From the NCBI RefSeq assembly GCF_003344925.1, contig NZ_CP031188.1, positions 2,726,001 to 2,790,000 of the forward strand: a stretch of DNA of 64,000 nucleotides, in the 5' to 3' direction. The stretch is from Flavobacterium arcticum (GTDB lineage: Bacteria; Bacteroidota; Bacteroidia; Flavobacteriales; Flavobacteriaceae). Under the pieces are notes generated by a model that was given only the letters and a program-made list of their open reading frames with translations, did no database searches and had not been told where the DNA came from. The position numbers and the translations under genes are program-made. This document shows, piece by piece, positions 46,264 to 55,031 of this stretch. The first letter of the stretch is position 1. Each line of letters opens with the position of its first letter.

Positions 46264-47082
46264 ATGGAATACAAAACCTATATGCCCTGTAAAGAACTCG
46301 CTAAGCAAGTAAAACTTTATTGGAGTCTTGAAACCAAAGATAATGATGCTTCGCATGAACGTGAGCGTATTTTTCCCGATGGTTGTATAGAGCTTATTTT
46401 CAACTATGGTGACAGATTCAAAAAATATGAGACCAATGGCGAATTTCATTTACAACCTTACAATTTTATTCACGGGCAGTTAAAAACATATTTTGAGTTA
46501 CAGGCTACTGGCAAAATCGGTATTTTTAGTGCTCGTTTTCACCCAGCAGGGTTACAACCTTTTATTAATTTTAATGTAGATAGTTTTACTGACAGTACCT
46601 TAACCGTTAGTGAGGTTTGGGAACAGGGAGGAGAAATACTAGCAATCGAGATGCTATATTGTGCTACGCACAAAGAACGAATTAAAACGCTAGAAAACTT
46701 CTTGATAAACAAAAAACAGATTTTAAAAATTGATAACACTCCTGTAGAACACTGCGTTAATAGCATACTAAAAACAATAGGAGCTATAACTATCGAAAGC
46801 TTATCAGTAGAACTGAGTATTAGTAAACGACAACTAGAAAGACGGTTTATAGCAGCCGTAGGCATTTCGCCAAAATTATTAGCGCGCATAGTACGATTTC
46901 AGCATGTACTTCAATTAATAGAAAGTAAAACCTTTAAAAGTTTTACAACAGTAGCCTATGAAGGTGGCTTTTATGATCAGGCACATTTTATTAAGGACTT
47001 TAAAGATTTCACAGGATTAAACCCAAAAAAATATTTCTCTGAAAATCTAGAAATGGTAAAACATTTTAGCTTTGATGAGTAA
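46264..47082 (+). CDS. AraC-family transcriptional regulator
   Basis: The C-terminal ~100 residues form the double helix-turn-helix ('ITIESLSVELSISKRQLERR' and 'FTTVAYEGGFYDQAHFIKDF', ending 'GLNPKKYF'). The N-terminal domain begins 'MEYKTYMPCKELAKQVKLYW' and contains 'FPDGCIELIFNYGD', typical of the DUF6597-type sensor domain of this subgroup. The effector is unknown. It lies 35 bases after the flavoprotein gene on the same strand, so it may share its transcript or regulate it. Confidence 0.9.
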   Translation: MEYKTYMPCKELAKQVKLYWSLETKDNDASHERERIFPDGCIELIFNYGDRFKKYETNGEFHLQPYNFIHGQLKTYFELQATGKIGIFSARFHPAGLQPFINFNVDSFTDSTLTVSEVWEQGGEILAIEMLYCATHKERIKTLENFLINKKQILKIDNTPVEHCVNSILKTIGAITIESLSVELSISKRQLERRFIAAVGISPKLLARIVRFQHVLQLIESKTFKSFTTVAYEGGFYDQAHFIKDFKDFTGLNPKKYFSENLEMVKHFSFDE

Positions 47083-47148
47083 TGACGTTTTTTTACAATT
47101 TTATAATTACCTCATCTCCCATCTTTGCAGTATAAAAAACATCTAATC

Positions 47149-47640
47149 ATGAAAACAAAAATACTTTTATGTGCTGCTATATTATGCAGTACTATAGCTT
47201 GCAAAAACAAAAAAGAAGATGCATCTGCTAAAACTTATAAGCAAATAAAAAAAGTAAGTTGGCTAATTGGTAATTGGGGCGCTACATCTAATCAAGGTAC
47301 TCTAATAGAGAATTGGCAAAAAACAAATGACTCTGTTTATAATGGGCAAAGCTTTTTTATAATTGAAAATGATACTGTTTTTGCCGAACATATAGCACTA
47401 GAAGAAGTAAACGGAAAACTAACCTATATTGTAAATGTATCAGGGCAAAATAATAATAAACCTGTAAGATTTGAAATGACTTCTATAACTAACAATCAAA
47501 TTATTTTTGAAAATCCTGAACATGACTTCCCTACTAAAATAATATATAACAACGTGACTAACGACTCGTTAGTCGCAGAGATATCAGGCATAAAAAATGG
47601 AAAGCCTAATTCACAAAAGTTTACTATGGCTAGACAGTAA
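47149..47640 (+). CDS. DUF6265-like lipoprotein
   Basis: The ATG at 47149 gives 'MKTKILLCAAILCSTIACKN', a lipoprotein signal with lipobox TIAC. The mature part (about 140 residues) has 'VSWLIGNWGATSNQGTLIEN', the SWLxGxW pattern of the DUF6265 family, and 'YNGQSFFIIENDTVFAEHI'. These are small beta-barrel-like proteins of unknown function. I chose this ATG over the longer frame at 47125 because the signal peptide begins here. Confidence 0.8.
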   Translation: MKTKILLCAAILCSTIACKNKKEDASAKTYKQIKKVSWLIGNWGATSNQGTLIENWQKTNDSVYNGQSFFIIENDTVFAEHIALEEVNGKLTYIVNVSGQNNNKPVRFEMTSITNNQIIFENPEHDFPTKIIYNNVTNDSLVAEISGIKNGKPNSQKFTMARQ

Positions 47641-47675
47641 TAGTTTTATATCTTGGCGGTATAAAAATAAAACTT

Positions 47676-48242
47676 GTGGAAATAATAGCAGACGAAACAT
47701 TTGCCAAAATAGATTATACTACCCAAAAACTTGAAAGAGCAGAATATGAAAATTGTACCTTTATAAATTGCGATTTTTCGAATGCAGATATTAATCAAAT
47801 ACAATTCAATGAATGTCATTTCGAAAATTGTAACCTTAGTATGGCGCAGACTGGGCATACTTCTTTTAGAGAAGTAACTTTCAAAAAATGTAAAATGCTA
47901 GGGGTAAACTTTAGTAATTGTGATACATTTTTACTCTCTTTCGCTTTTGATGATTGTGTTTTAGACCTTGCTTCTTTTTATGGCTTAAAGCTAAAAAACA
48001 CCCAGTTTATAAACTGTAATCTTAAAGAAGTAGATTTTACCGAAGCTACATTAAATAACGCAGTATTTGATGGTAGTAATCTTGTACAAGCTGTTTTTGG
48101 GAATACTAATTTAGAGAAATCAGATTTTCGTACAGCTATTAATTATTCTATAGACCCCGAAATAAACCGTATTAAAAAAGCTAAATTCTCTTTGCCTGCT
48201 ATTACAGGGTTATTAGATAAATACAACATTGATATACAATAA
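47676..48242 (+). CDS. Pentapeptide-repeat protein
   Basis: The repeats of the A(D/N)LxF type are visible across about residues 20-160 ('YENCTFINCDFSNADINQIQ', 'FKKCKMLGVNFSNCDTFLLS', 'TLNNAVFDGSNLVQAVFGN'), forming a right-handed quadrilateral beta helix. Proteins of this shape (MfpA, Qnr) can mimic DNA and protect gyrase, but most family members have no known role. The length of 188 residues is close to Qnr. The frame opens at a GTG, with no ATG nearby, so the start is less certain. Confidence 0.82.
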   Translation: MEIIADETFAKIDYTTQKLERAEYENCTFINCDFSNADINQIQFNECHFENCNLSMAQTGHTSFREVTFKKCKMLGVNFSNCDTFLLSFAFDDCVLDLASFYGLKLKNTQFINCNLKEVDFTEATLNNAVFDGSNLVQAVFGNTNLEKSDFRTAINYSIDPEINRIKKAKFSLPAITGLLDKYNIDIQ

Positions 48243-48285
48243 AAAAACAGCCACACTTCAATACATTTTAGTGTGGCTGCCTTTA
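48241..48285 (-). terminator. Terminator of pepD
   Basis: CAGCCACACT (48248-48257) pairs with AGTGTGGCTG (48270-48279). On the minus strand the stem is followed by an uninterrupted T-run. In the plus direction only a weak T-tract follows. Confidence 0.75.
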
Positions 48286-48304
48286 TAATATATCATTACT
48301 AATT

Positions 48305-49768
48305 TTAGTTCTTAGCAGGAATATTCTCTAATATCTCTAATACAAATTTCCAGTATTTTTGAGCAGAAGATATACTTGCTCTCTCGTCAGGACTATGCGC
48401 TCCTTTTATGGTTGGTCCAAAAGATATCATATCCATATCTGGGTAATGTGTACCTAATAATCCACACTCTAAACCAGCATGACAAGCAACCACAGCAGGT
48501 TTTTCACCATTTTGTTTCTCGTATATGGCCGTAAGCACGTCTAGTATTTCAGAGTTTACGTTAGGTGTCCAGCCAGGGTATGAACCTGATAAAGTAACCT
48601 CGCAACCTATCAACTCAAATGCCGAGCGTAAAGCATTGGCTAAATCAAATTTAGAAGTTTCAACAGAAGAACGTGTTAAACAACCCACGTGTATTTTACC
48701 TTCTTTTACTGTAACTTTTGCAATATTGTTTGATGTTTCTACTAGGTCTTCCATATCAGCACTCATGCGGTATACACCATTATGTGCAGTATATAAAGCA
48801 CGTACAAGCCCTTCTTGAACGCCAAGCTCCATAACTTTAGCAGGTAAATCTGTTTTCTCTATAACAACCTCTAGGTTAGGTTCCATAGTACTAAACTCTT
48901 CCTTGATATCTTCTACAGTTTCTTGCATATCAAAGACAAAAGCCTCATCAAATATCTCTGAAATAATAACTTTTGCAAAGCTCTCACGAGGGATAGCATT
49001 ACGAAGGCTACCACCATTAATTTCAGCTATTTGTAATCCGAAATTTTCAAAACCGTCAAATAATAAACGGTTCATTATTTTATTGGCATTACCTAAGCCT
49101 TTGTCAATATCCATCCCCGAGTGCCCTCCATTAAGTCCTTTTATAGTTATGGTATAACCTATAGAGTTTTCAGGAACTTCTTCTTCATTATACTCACGTG
49201 TTGCAGTTACATCTACGCCACCAGCACAACCTATATCAATTTCATCATCTTCTTCTGTATCTAGGTTTAAAAGAATTTCGCCTTCAAGCAATCCGCCTTT
49301 AAGCCCCATAGCACCCGTCATTCCTGTTTCTTCATCTATGGTAAATAGCGCTTCTATTGCAGGGTGTTTAATATCTGTACTTTCTAGTATTGCCATAATA
49401 GTTGCAACACCTAGTCCGTTATCTGCACCTAGCGTAGTCCCATTAGCACGTACCCAGTCGCCATCTACATACATTTCGATACCTTGTGTATCAAAATCAA
49501 AGTCGGTAGCCGAGTTTTTTTGATGCACCATATCAAGGTGACTTTGCATTACTATCATTTTCCTGTCTTCCATACCTTGGGTAGCAGGTTTTTTAATAAT
49601 AACATTACCTACTTCGTCTATTACTACAGGTAGGCTTAATTTTTCGCCAAAATCTTTCATAAAGGCTATTACACGCTCTTCTTTTTTAGAAGGTCGTGGT
49701 ACTGCATTAAGATCGGCAAATTTATTCCAAAGTGCTTTTGGCTCAAGGTTTCTAATCGCTTCGTTCAT
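48305..49768 (-). CDS. pepD: Aminoacyl-histidine dipeptidase
   Basis: This M20 metallopeptidase cleaves dipeptides such as carnosine-type Xaa-His. Two-zinc ligands lie in 'MIVMQSHLDMVHQKN', 'LGADNGLGVATIMA' and 'FTIDEETGMTGAMG' (DEET, with the catalytic Glu). A lid domain is inserted in the middle. The 487-residue length is normal for PepD. The start at the ATG 49768 is supported by a strong promoter just upstream. It is transcribed alone and ends at a minus-strand terminator. Confidence 0.93.
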   Translation of the reverse strand: MNEAIRNLEPKALWNKFADLNAVPRPSKKEERVIAFMKDFGEKLSLPVVIDEVGNVIIKKPATQGMEDRKMIVMQSHLDMVHQKNSATDFDFDTQGIEMYVDGDWVRANGTTLGADNGLGVATIMAILESTDIKHPAIEALFTIDEETGMTGAMGLKGGLLEGEILLNLDTEEDDEIDIGCAGGVDVTATREYNEEEVPENSIGYTITIKGLNGGHSGMDIDKGLGNANKIMNRLLFDGFENFGLQIAEINGGSLRNAIPRESFAKVIISEIFDEAFVFDMQETVEDIKEEFSTMEPNLEVVIEKTDLPAKVMELGVQEGLVRALYTAHNGVYRMSADMEDLVETSNNIAKVTVKEGKIHVGCLTRSSVETSKFDLANALRSAFELIGCEVTLSGSYPGWTPNVNSEILDVLTAIYEKQNGEKPAVVACHAGLECGLLGTHYPDMDMISFGPTIKGAHSPDERASISSAQKYWKFVLEILENIPAKN

Positions 49769-49791
49769 TAGTTTATTTTTTTATTGCGAAA

Positions 49792-49822
49792 CAAAGGTAA
49801 GAGTATGCAATAACGTGACAAA
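49792..49822 (-). promoter_or_regulatory. Promoter of pepD
   Basis: The minus strand has TTTG (49819-49822), a 19-base spacer and TACCTTTG (49792-49799), 23 bases before the ATG. This is among the best consensus matches in the window. Confidence 0.7.
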
Positions 49823-49836
49823 GTAAAGATTAAAGT

Positions 49837-50778
49837 TTAAATAATACAGGAAACCACCCATAATGCAATACAGGAAATAAATATCCATAATAACAAACCC
49901 TGTATTAATGGCTTAACCCCTACTGTTTTTATCACTTTTAATGATAAACTACAACCTATAAGAAATAAAGTAAGTGTTAATCCTGCTTTAGCAGTCACTA
50001 CTAAATAAGGGCTTACTAACTGTATAACGGGAATATAAGTATTTGTAATCATAGCTAGTACAAAAAGCCCAATAAAATAAGGAATCTTTACTTTAGTATC
50101 ACGGTTCTTAAATAGAAATGTAGAAAGGAATGCCAATGGTATAATCCAAAGCGCACGGGCAAGTTTTACTGTAGTGGCTACTTGTAATGCTTCATCTCCA
50201 TAACTACCTGATGCTCCTACTACCGAACTGGTGTCGTGTATAGCTATAGCACACCAGAGCCCAAATTGCTGTTGGGAGAGTTGCAACCAATGCCCAATAA
50301 CAGGAAAAACTAATAATGCTATAGCGTTTAAAATAAATACCACACCCAGCGCTACAGATATTTGATGTTCTTTAGCTTTTATTACTGGAGATATAGCTGC
50401 TATAGCACTTCCGCCACAAATAGCAGTTCCCGATGAGATGAGATAAGAAGTCTTCTTTTCTACTTTTAATAATTTGCCTAACAGAAAACCAAAAACCATT
50501 GTACTAATTATAGAAATAATAGTAAAAATAATCCCTTCTTTTCCTGCTTTTATTGCTGATGTGGCGTTCATTCCAAACCCTAACCCTACCACAGATGCCT
50601 TTAGTAAAAAATGGATTGCTTTACCGTTATATTCTAGAAAAGGATGCCCTATAAACCACGCTACTAAAACCCCTAAAATCAACGCCAAAGGTGGTGATAC
50701 AAAAGATGTGAGACATAAAAACACTAGAACAATAAAAAGTATTTTCGCTAACTTTTCATTTTTATTAATTATTTGCAT
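49837..50778 (-). CDS. YeiH-family putative sulfate exporter
   Basis: This 313-residue inner-membrane protein has about nine to ten hydrophobic helices. The conserved glycine-rich 'YLISSGTAICGGSAIAAISP' and 'AIAIHDTSSVVGASGSYGD' are signatures of the YeiH (Cons_hypoth698) family. The substrate is not established for most members. The LysR regulator gene lies 80 bases upstream on the same strand. YeiH homologues are often controlled by such a neighbour (YeiE-like), so it is the likely regulator. Confidence 0.88.
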   Translation of the reverse strand: MQIINKNEKLAKILFIVLVFLCLTSFVSPPLALILGVLVAWFIGHPFLEYNGKAIHFLLKASVVGLGFGMNATSAIKAGKEGIIFTIISIISTMVFGFLLGKLLKVEKKTSYLISSGTAICGGSAIAAISPVIKAKEHQISVALGVVFILNAIALLVFPVIGHWLQLSQQQFGLWCAIAIHDTSSVVGASGSYGDEALQVATTVKLARALWIIPLAFLSTFLFKNRDTKVKIPYFIGLFVLAMITNTYIPVIQLVSPYLVVTAKAGLTLTLFLIGCSLSLKVIKTVGVKPLIQGLLLWIFISCIALWVVSCII

Positions 50779-50858
50779 AGTTATAATTATTAATTATTTT
50801 ACTACGCAAATTTCCTAATAAATACGTGCGCTATTAAATCATTTATTCCTATTACCGA

Positions 50859-51752
50859 TTACCTGAAGTTATAGCTAAATGCAAAATCGGCAAATAATTC
50901 TGAAAGACCTCCTTCCTGTCCTTTTTTTTGAATAAAATAAAAATAACGCTCGATACTTAGTCCATTAACATCAATAATAGAAAAACGATTTTGTTGTAGT
51001 TCATGAAAAATAGAATGAACAGATAAAAAAGCCGCTACATCAGCATTTTGTATATATAGCTTCATACTCTCTGTACTGCCTAACTGCATTTCTATATTCA
51101 GATCAGAAAGACTTATTCCCTTTGGTTTTAGCGCATGCGATAATACTTCTAGCGTACCCGACCCTGGTTCCCGAAGCAATAAGGGCTGTTTTACTAACTC
51201 ATTAATTGTAATAGCCTGTTTTCGGACTAAAGGGTGTCCTGCCTTAACTACCAAAACGAGTTCATCTTTTATAAAACGAGTATATTTAAATAAATTATTC
51301 TTAGTATGTCCTTCTATTACTCCTAAATCAATAGTGTCAGCTGCCAAAGCTTGCTCAACCTGTTCTGTATTACTAATTCCCATTTCTAAACGTATATCAG
51401 CATAGCGTTTATTAAACTGTGCCAAAATACTTGGTAATACATATTGTGCAATAGTAGTACTCGCTCCTATTCGAAACATTCCACTATATCTATGAGATAA
51501 CGAAGCCATCTCATAATCCATATCACGATAGGCAGCAAATATTTTGGTAGCGTGTTGCAGTAAAAGCTCTCCTGCGGGAGTAAGTGATATTCTAGATCCG
51601 TTTCTTTCGAATAATTTTACTCCAAACTGTTTCTCTAATTCATGTATGTGCTTTGTTACCGCTGGTTGAGTTATAAACAGCTCTGCGGCAGCTTTAGTAA
51701 AATTTAGCCTTTTGGCTACCGTATAAAATACTTTTAGTCGAAAATCAGACAT
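50859..51752 (-). CDS. LysR-type transcriptional regulator
   Basis: The N-terminal winged helix is 'LNFTKAAAELFITQPAVTKH' with 'LEKQFGVKLFERNGSRI' after it. The effector domain (about residues 90-290) is a periplasmic-binding-like fold. The start is the ATG at 51752. Its gene precedes the YeiH-type transporter gene and is divergent from the DUF3810 gene, so it probably regulates one of these neighbours. The closest known type is CysB/YeiE-like, but the ligand is not shown. Confidence 0.92.
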   Translation of the reverse strand: MSDFRLKVFYTVAKRLNFTKAAAELFITQPAVTKHIHELEKQFGVKLFERNGSRISLTPAGELLLQHATKIFAAYRDMDYEMASLSHRYSGMFRIGASTTIAQYVLPSILAQFNKRYADIRLEMGISNTEQVEQALAADTIDLGVIEGHTKNNLFKYTRFIKDELVLVVKAGHPLVRKQAITINELVKQPLLLREPGSGTLEVLSHALKPKGISLSDLNIEMQLGSTESMKLYIQNADVAAFLSVHSIFHELQQNRFSIIDVNGLSIERYFYFIQKKGQEGGLSELFADFAFSYNFR

Positions 51753-51813
51753 AAACTATAAAGTTTCAATACAAAAATACTACTTATATTTACAATCACT
51801 ATTGATTTATCCG

Positions 51814-52875
51814 ATGAAGAAAAAGAAAATACTAACGCTGTTTTTTATAGCACAGATTATAATTGTAAACATTCTCTCTTTATTCCCTGATTTTGTAGAA
51901 AAGTATTATAGTAACGGGCTCTACCCTTATATCGCTGCTACATCGAGAGCCATATTTGGTATTTTCGGGTTCTCTATAGGCGATATTATATATGGTATTG
52001 TTATTATTATGATAATACGTTGGCTATGGCGCAAACGAAAAACATGGCGCAAACAATGGAAAGTTAACTTACTTACCGTAGGTAGTGGCCTATCTATATT
52101 TTATTTTTTATTCTATTTTTTATGGGCTGTAAATTATCATAGAGTGCCATTAAACGAAAAAATGGGTATTGACAAGAAATATACACCCGAAGAATTAATT
52201 TCTTTTACAAAAAAACTTATCGATAAGACTAATGCTTTACAGCTACAAATAATGCATAATGATAGCTTAAAAGTTGTAACTCCCTACTCTGTTGAAGAGA
52301 TATATACATTATCACCCAACGGATATAAAGAACTCTCAAAACAGTTTTCTTATTTCAATTTTAAAAGAGAGAGCCTTAAATCATCTTTAATAAGTACACC
52401 TTTATCCTATATGGGGTTTGGGGGTTATTTAAATCCTTTTACTAACGAGGCTCAAGTAAACTATAACTTACCTTTATATAACCTACCCACAACATCTTGC
52501 CACGAAATGTCGCATCAGCTAGGGTATGCTTCAGAGAGTGAAGCTAATTTTATAGGTTTTATGACCTCAATAAAAAATAAAGATATTTATTTTCAATATT
52601 CGGGCTATTCGTTTGCATTAAAATACTGCCTACGTAGTATCAAGAAAATTGATGAGGATAAAATGGAAAGCCTTTTACCTCTCATTAATAAAGGGGTGCT
52701 ACTAAATTTTGAAGAAAGTGACCATTTTAGAGAGCAATATCAATCATTCATAGAAACTTTCTTTAAATACTTTTATGATAATTACCTTAAGCTAAATCAT
52801 CAAAAAGACGGACTGGAAACCTACAGTAAGTTTGTGGGATTACTAGTAAATTATTATTCTGATAAAGATTTATAA
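51814..52875 (+). CDS. DUF3810 protein, putative membrane zinc metallopeptidase
   Basis: Three hydrophobic segments (about residues 7-30, 38-70 and 80-105) precede a soluble domain. That domain contains 'PTTSCHEMSHQLGYASESEA', with the zinc-binding HExxH (HEMSH) and a following Glu-containing 'SEANFIGFM'. This is a gluzincin-like motif. The family is DUF3810, annotated only as unknown in most genomes. I infer membrane-bound peptidase activity from the motif. The ATG at 51814 is used because the longer frame begins without a start that fits. The ECF-sigma gene follows. Confidence 0.82.
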   Translation: MKKKKILTLFFIAQIIIVNILSLFPDFVEKYYSNGLYPYIAATSRAIFGIFGFSIGDIIYGIVIIMIIRWLWRKRKTWRKQWKVNLLTVGSGLSIFYFLFYFLWAVNYHRVPLNEKMGIDKKYTPEELISFTKKLIDKTNALQLQIMHNDSLKVVTPYSVEEIYTLSPNGYKELSKQFSYFNFKRESLKSSLISTPLSYMGFGGYLNPFTNEAQVNYNLPLYNLPTTSCHEMSHQLGYASESEANFIGFMTSIKNKDIYFQYSGYSFALKYCLRSIKKIDEDKMESLLPLINKGVLLNFEESDHFREQYQSFIETFFKYFYDNYLKLNHQKDGLETYSKFVGLLVNYYSDKDL

Positions 52876-52881
52876 AAAACA

Positions 52882-52899
52882 GTTGTAACATTTTACAAC
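52882..52899. repeat. Inverted repeat upstream of the sigma-factor gene
   Basis: GTTGTAA (52882-52888), loop CATT, TTACAAC (52893-52899). It lies 20 bases before the sigma-factor ATG. It could be an operator or contain the GTAAC of an ECF promoter. The T-tract needed for a terminator is absent. Confidence 0.5.
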
Positions 52900-52918
52900 T
52901 TTAGTACACTTATGCAGT

Positions 52919-53413
52919 ATGGACTCAGTAATGGAGAAATCTTTCGTACAGCAACTTCAGGAAAATCAAAACCTGATACATAAAATATGTAGGCTCTACA
53001 CTAATGGTGAAGATGCTCACAAAGACCTTTTCCAAGAAATCACCATACAACTCTGGAAAGCCTATCCAAAATTTAGAGGCGACTCTAAGTTTACCACTTG
53101 GGCATATCGCGTAGGGCTTAACACCGCTATTACACTATACCGAAAGAAGAGTCGAACGGTAAATACTATAGAATTTGACAACACGCTACACAAAATAAAC
53201 CAAGAAGAATATAATTATGAAGAGGAAGAGCATTTAAGACTGCTATATCAAGCTGTACAACAGCTAAACGATATAGACAAGGCATTAGTGTTTATGTACT
53301 TGGAAGATAAAGACTATAGTGAAATTGCCGAAACCTTAGGTATTAGCGAAGTTAATGCTAGGGTAAAAATGAACAGAATAAAAGGGAAATTGAAAAAAAT
53401 ATTAAATCCGTAA
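52919..53413 (+). CDS. ECF-type RNA polymerase sigma factor
   Basis: The 164-residue factor has region 2 ('DLFQEITIQLWKAYPKFRGD', 'SKFTTWAYRVGLNTAI') and region 4 ('EDKDYSEIAETLGISEVNAR'). There is no region 1 or 3, as in extracytoplasmic-function sigmas. It probably drives the following genes and itself. The next gene, 7 bases downstream, is a 4-TM membrane protein that may act as an anti-sigma factor. An inverted repeat lies 20 bases upstream. Confidence 0.92.
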   Translation: MDSVMEKSFVQQLQENQNLIHKICRLYTNGEDAHKDLFQEITIQLWKAYPKFRGDSKFTTWAYRVGLNTAITLYRKKSRTVNTIEFDNTLHKINQEEYNYEEEEHLRLLYQAVQQLNDIDKALVFMYLEDKDYSEIAETLGISEVNARVKMNRIKGKLKKILNP

Positions 53414-53420
53414 CAGGACT

Positions 53421-54062
53421 ATGGAACCATTAGATAAATTAAAAAACGACTGGAAGAAAAACGGAGGTAAGTATCCTAAATTTTCTGAAAAAGAAATTTA
53501 TGCCATGCTACATAAAGGTTCATCATCTATTGTAAAGTGGATACTCATAATCAGTATTCTTGAATTTATATTCTGGATAGGACTTTCGTTTTTAATGAAA
53601 GACAGTCAAGGATCGCAAAGAATTAACAATATGCATATTGATTACATTACTATACCTATGACAATATTGAGTTATGGTATAATAATTTATTTTGCCGTTG
53701 TTTTTTATCTCAATTACAAAAAGATAAATGCTACCGATAATGCCAAGACACTTATGGTAAATATATTAAAAACAAGAAAAGCAGTATCTAATTATATTTT
53801 TATAAACTTAGCCTATATGATGATAGGCTCATTATTAATACTTGTTTTATTCTTTTATTACGATCCTAGTCTTATTAATGCGCTACACCAGTCTGAAGAA
53901 AATGGAGACACAATGAAATTCTATCTAGTATACTTTGGACTTACAATTCTCCTTTTAGGAGTATTCATATTCATAGTATGGTTACTTTATAAACTAATAT
54001 ATGGTACACTCCTTAAGCGTTTGAAAAGAAATTATAACGAACTAAAAAAACTAGACTTTTAA
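53421..54062 (+). CDS. 4-TM membrane protein, possible anti-sigma factor
   Basis: The protein has 213 residues. A cytoplasmic start ('MEPLDKLKNDWKKNGGKYPK') is followed by four hydrophobic helices: about 37-59, 77-97, 119-146 and 170-195. It has a basic end ('LLKRLKRNYNELKKLDF'). I find no anti-sigma motif such as a zinc-binding HxxxCxxC. The position directly after the sigma gene in the operon makes an anti-sigma role plausible but unproven. It is followed 11 bases later by the TraB/GumN gene. Confidence 0.6.
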   Translation: MEPLDKLKNDWKKNGGKYPKFSEKEIYAMLHKGSSSIVKWILIISILEFIFWIGLSFLMKDSQGSQRINNMHIDYITIPMTILSYGIIIYFAVVFYLNYKKINATDNAKTLMVNILKTRKAVSNYIFINLAYMMIGSLLILVLFFYYDPSLINALHQSEENGDTMKFYLVYFGLTILLLGVFIFIVWLLYKLIYGTLLKRLKRNYNELKKLDF

Positions 54063-54073
54063 ATAAAAACATT

Positions 54074-54931
54074 ATGCTGAAATTAATAATTACAGGAGTT
54101 ACTCTTTTAGTAACAGTACTTGGATTTTCACAAAAAACAGAAAATAGTTTACTCTGGAAAATATCTGGTAATGGGCTTAGTGAGCCATCTTATTTATATG
54201 GCACTATACATATAACCTGCGATGCTACATTGGATAATAATGTACTTGCAGCACTAGATGCTACCCAGCAACTTTATCTTGAAATAGATATGGACGACCC
54301 TACAATGCAAACAAAAATGATGGGCGACATGATGATGAAAGATGGTAAAAAAATGAGTCAACTAGTAAGTGTCGAAGATTTTGATGCGATAGATAAGCTG
54401 CTGACAAAAAATGTAGGAATGTCGGCAAAAATGGTAGATAATTTTAAACCTATGATGATAAGCATGATGCTACTACCAAAAATGATAGATTGCCCTATGC
54501 AATCTATAGAAGGAGAGCTAATGAAAGTTACTGCCGAACAAGGCGAAGAGATATACGGACTAGAAACAGTAGCGGCACAAATGGCTATATTTGATGCTAT
54601 TCCCTATGAAGAACAAATAGAAGAGCTAGTAAAAAGCGCTAAAGATGATATGGCTGCAGATAAAGAGAAATACAAGCGAATGCTAGCCATATACAACAGC
54701 AAAGACTTAAATGCTATTATGGCATTTATGAAAGAAGAAGAAAATAAAATGTATGACGACCACAGCGATATAATGTTAGACAACCGAAATAAAAACTGGA
54801 TTGCTAAAATAGAGGAAGCTGCCAAAACCACACCAACCTTTTTTGGCGTAGGTGCAGCGCACCTACCAGGCGAAAACGGTGTTATAAATCTATTGCGAAA
54901 AAAAGGTTATAAAGTAGAGGCTATAAAATAA
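54074..54931 (+). CDS. TraB/GumN-family exported protein
   Basis: The signal peptide ('MLKLIITGVTLLVTVLGFSQ') precedes a 265-residue TraB/GumN domain. The GxxH motifs occur at 'SYLYGTIHITCDATLD' near the N-terminus and 'FFGVGAAHLPGENGVINLL' near the end, spaced as in the putative metallohydrolase Tiki/TraB/PrgY family. The substrate is unknown. It is third in the sigma-factor operon, so it may be part of an envelope-stress regulon. Confidence 0.88.
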   Translation: MLKLIITGVTLLVTVLGFSQKTENSLLWKISGNGLSEPSYLYGTIHITCDATLDNNVLAALDATQQLYLEIDMDDPTMQTKMMGDMMMKDGKKMSQLVSVEDFDAIDKLLTKNVGMSAKMVDNFKPMMISMMLLPKMIDCPMQSIEGELMKVTAEQGEEIYGLETVAAQMAIFDAIPYEEQIEELVKSAKDDMAADKEKYKRMLAIYNSKDLNAIMAFMKEEENKMYDDHSDIMLDNRNKNWIAKIEEAAKTTPTFFGVGAAHLPGENGVINLLRKKGYKVEAIK

Positions 54932-55031
54932 TTTTTATCTTTATAGCTGTTCAAAAAATATAAAATATAAAATATCTAATAACTTATCACTATATACTGC
55001 TATGTAGTCATTAAGTCCTAAAAACACTATA

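Noticed and set aside
47676..48242. Calling the pentapeptide-repeat protein a Qnr-type quinolone resistance factor
   Set aside because: Only the general fold is visible. No Qnr-specific residues can be established by eye, and most family members are not resistance proteins.
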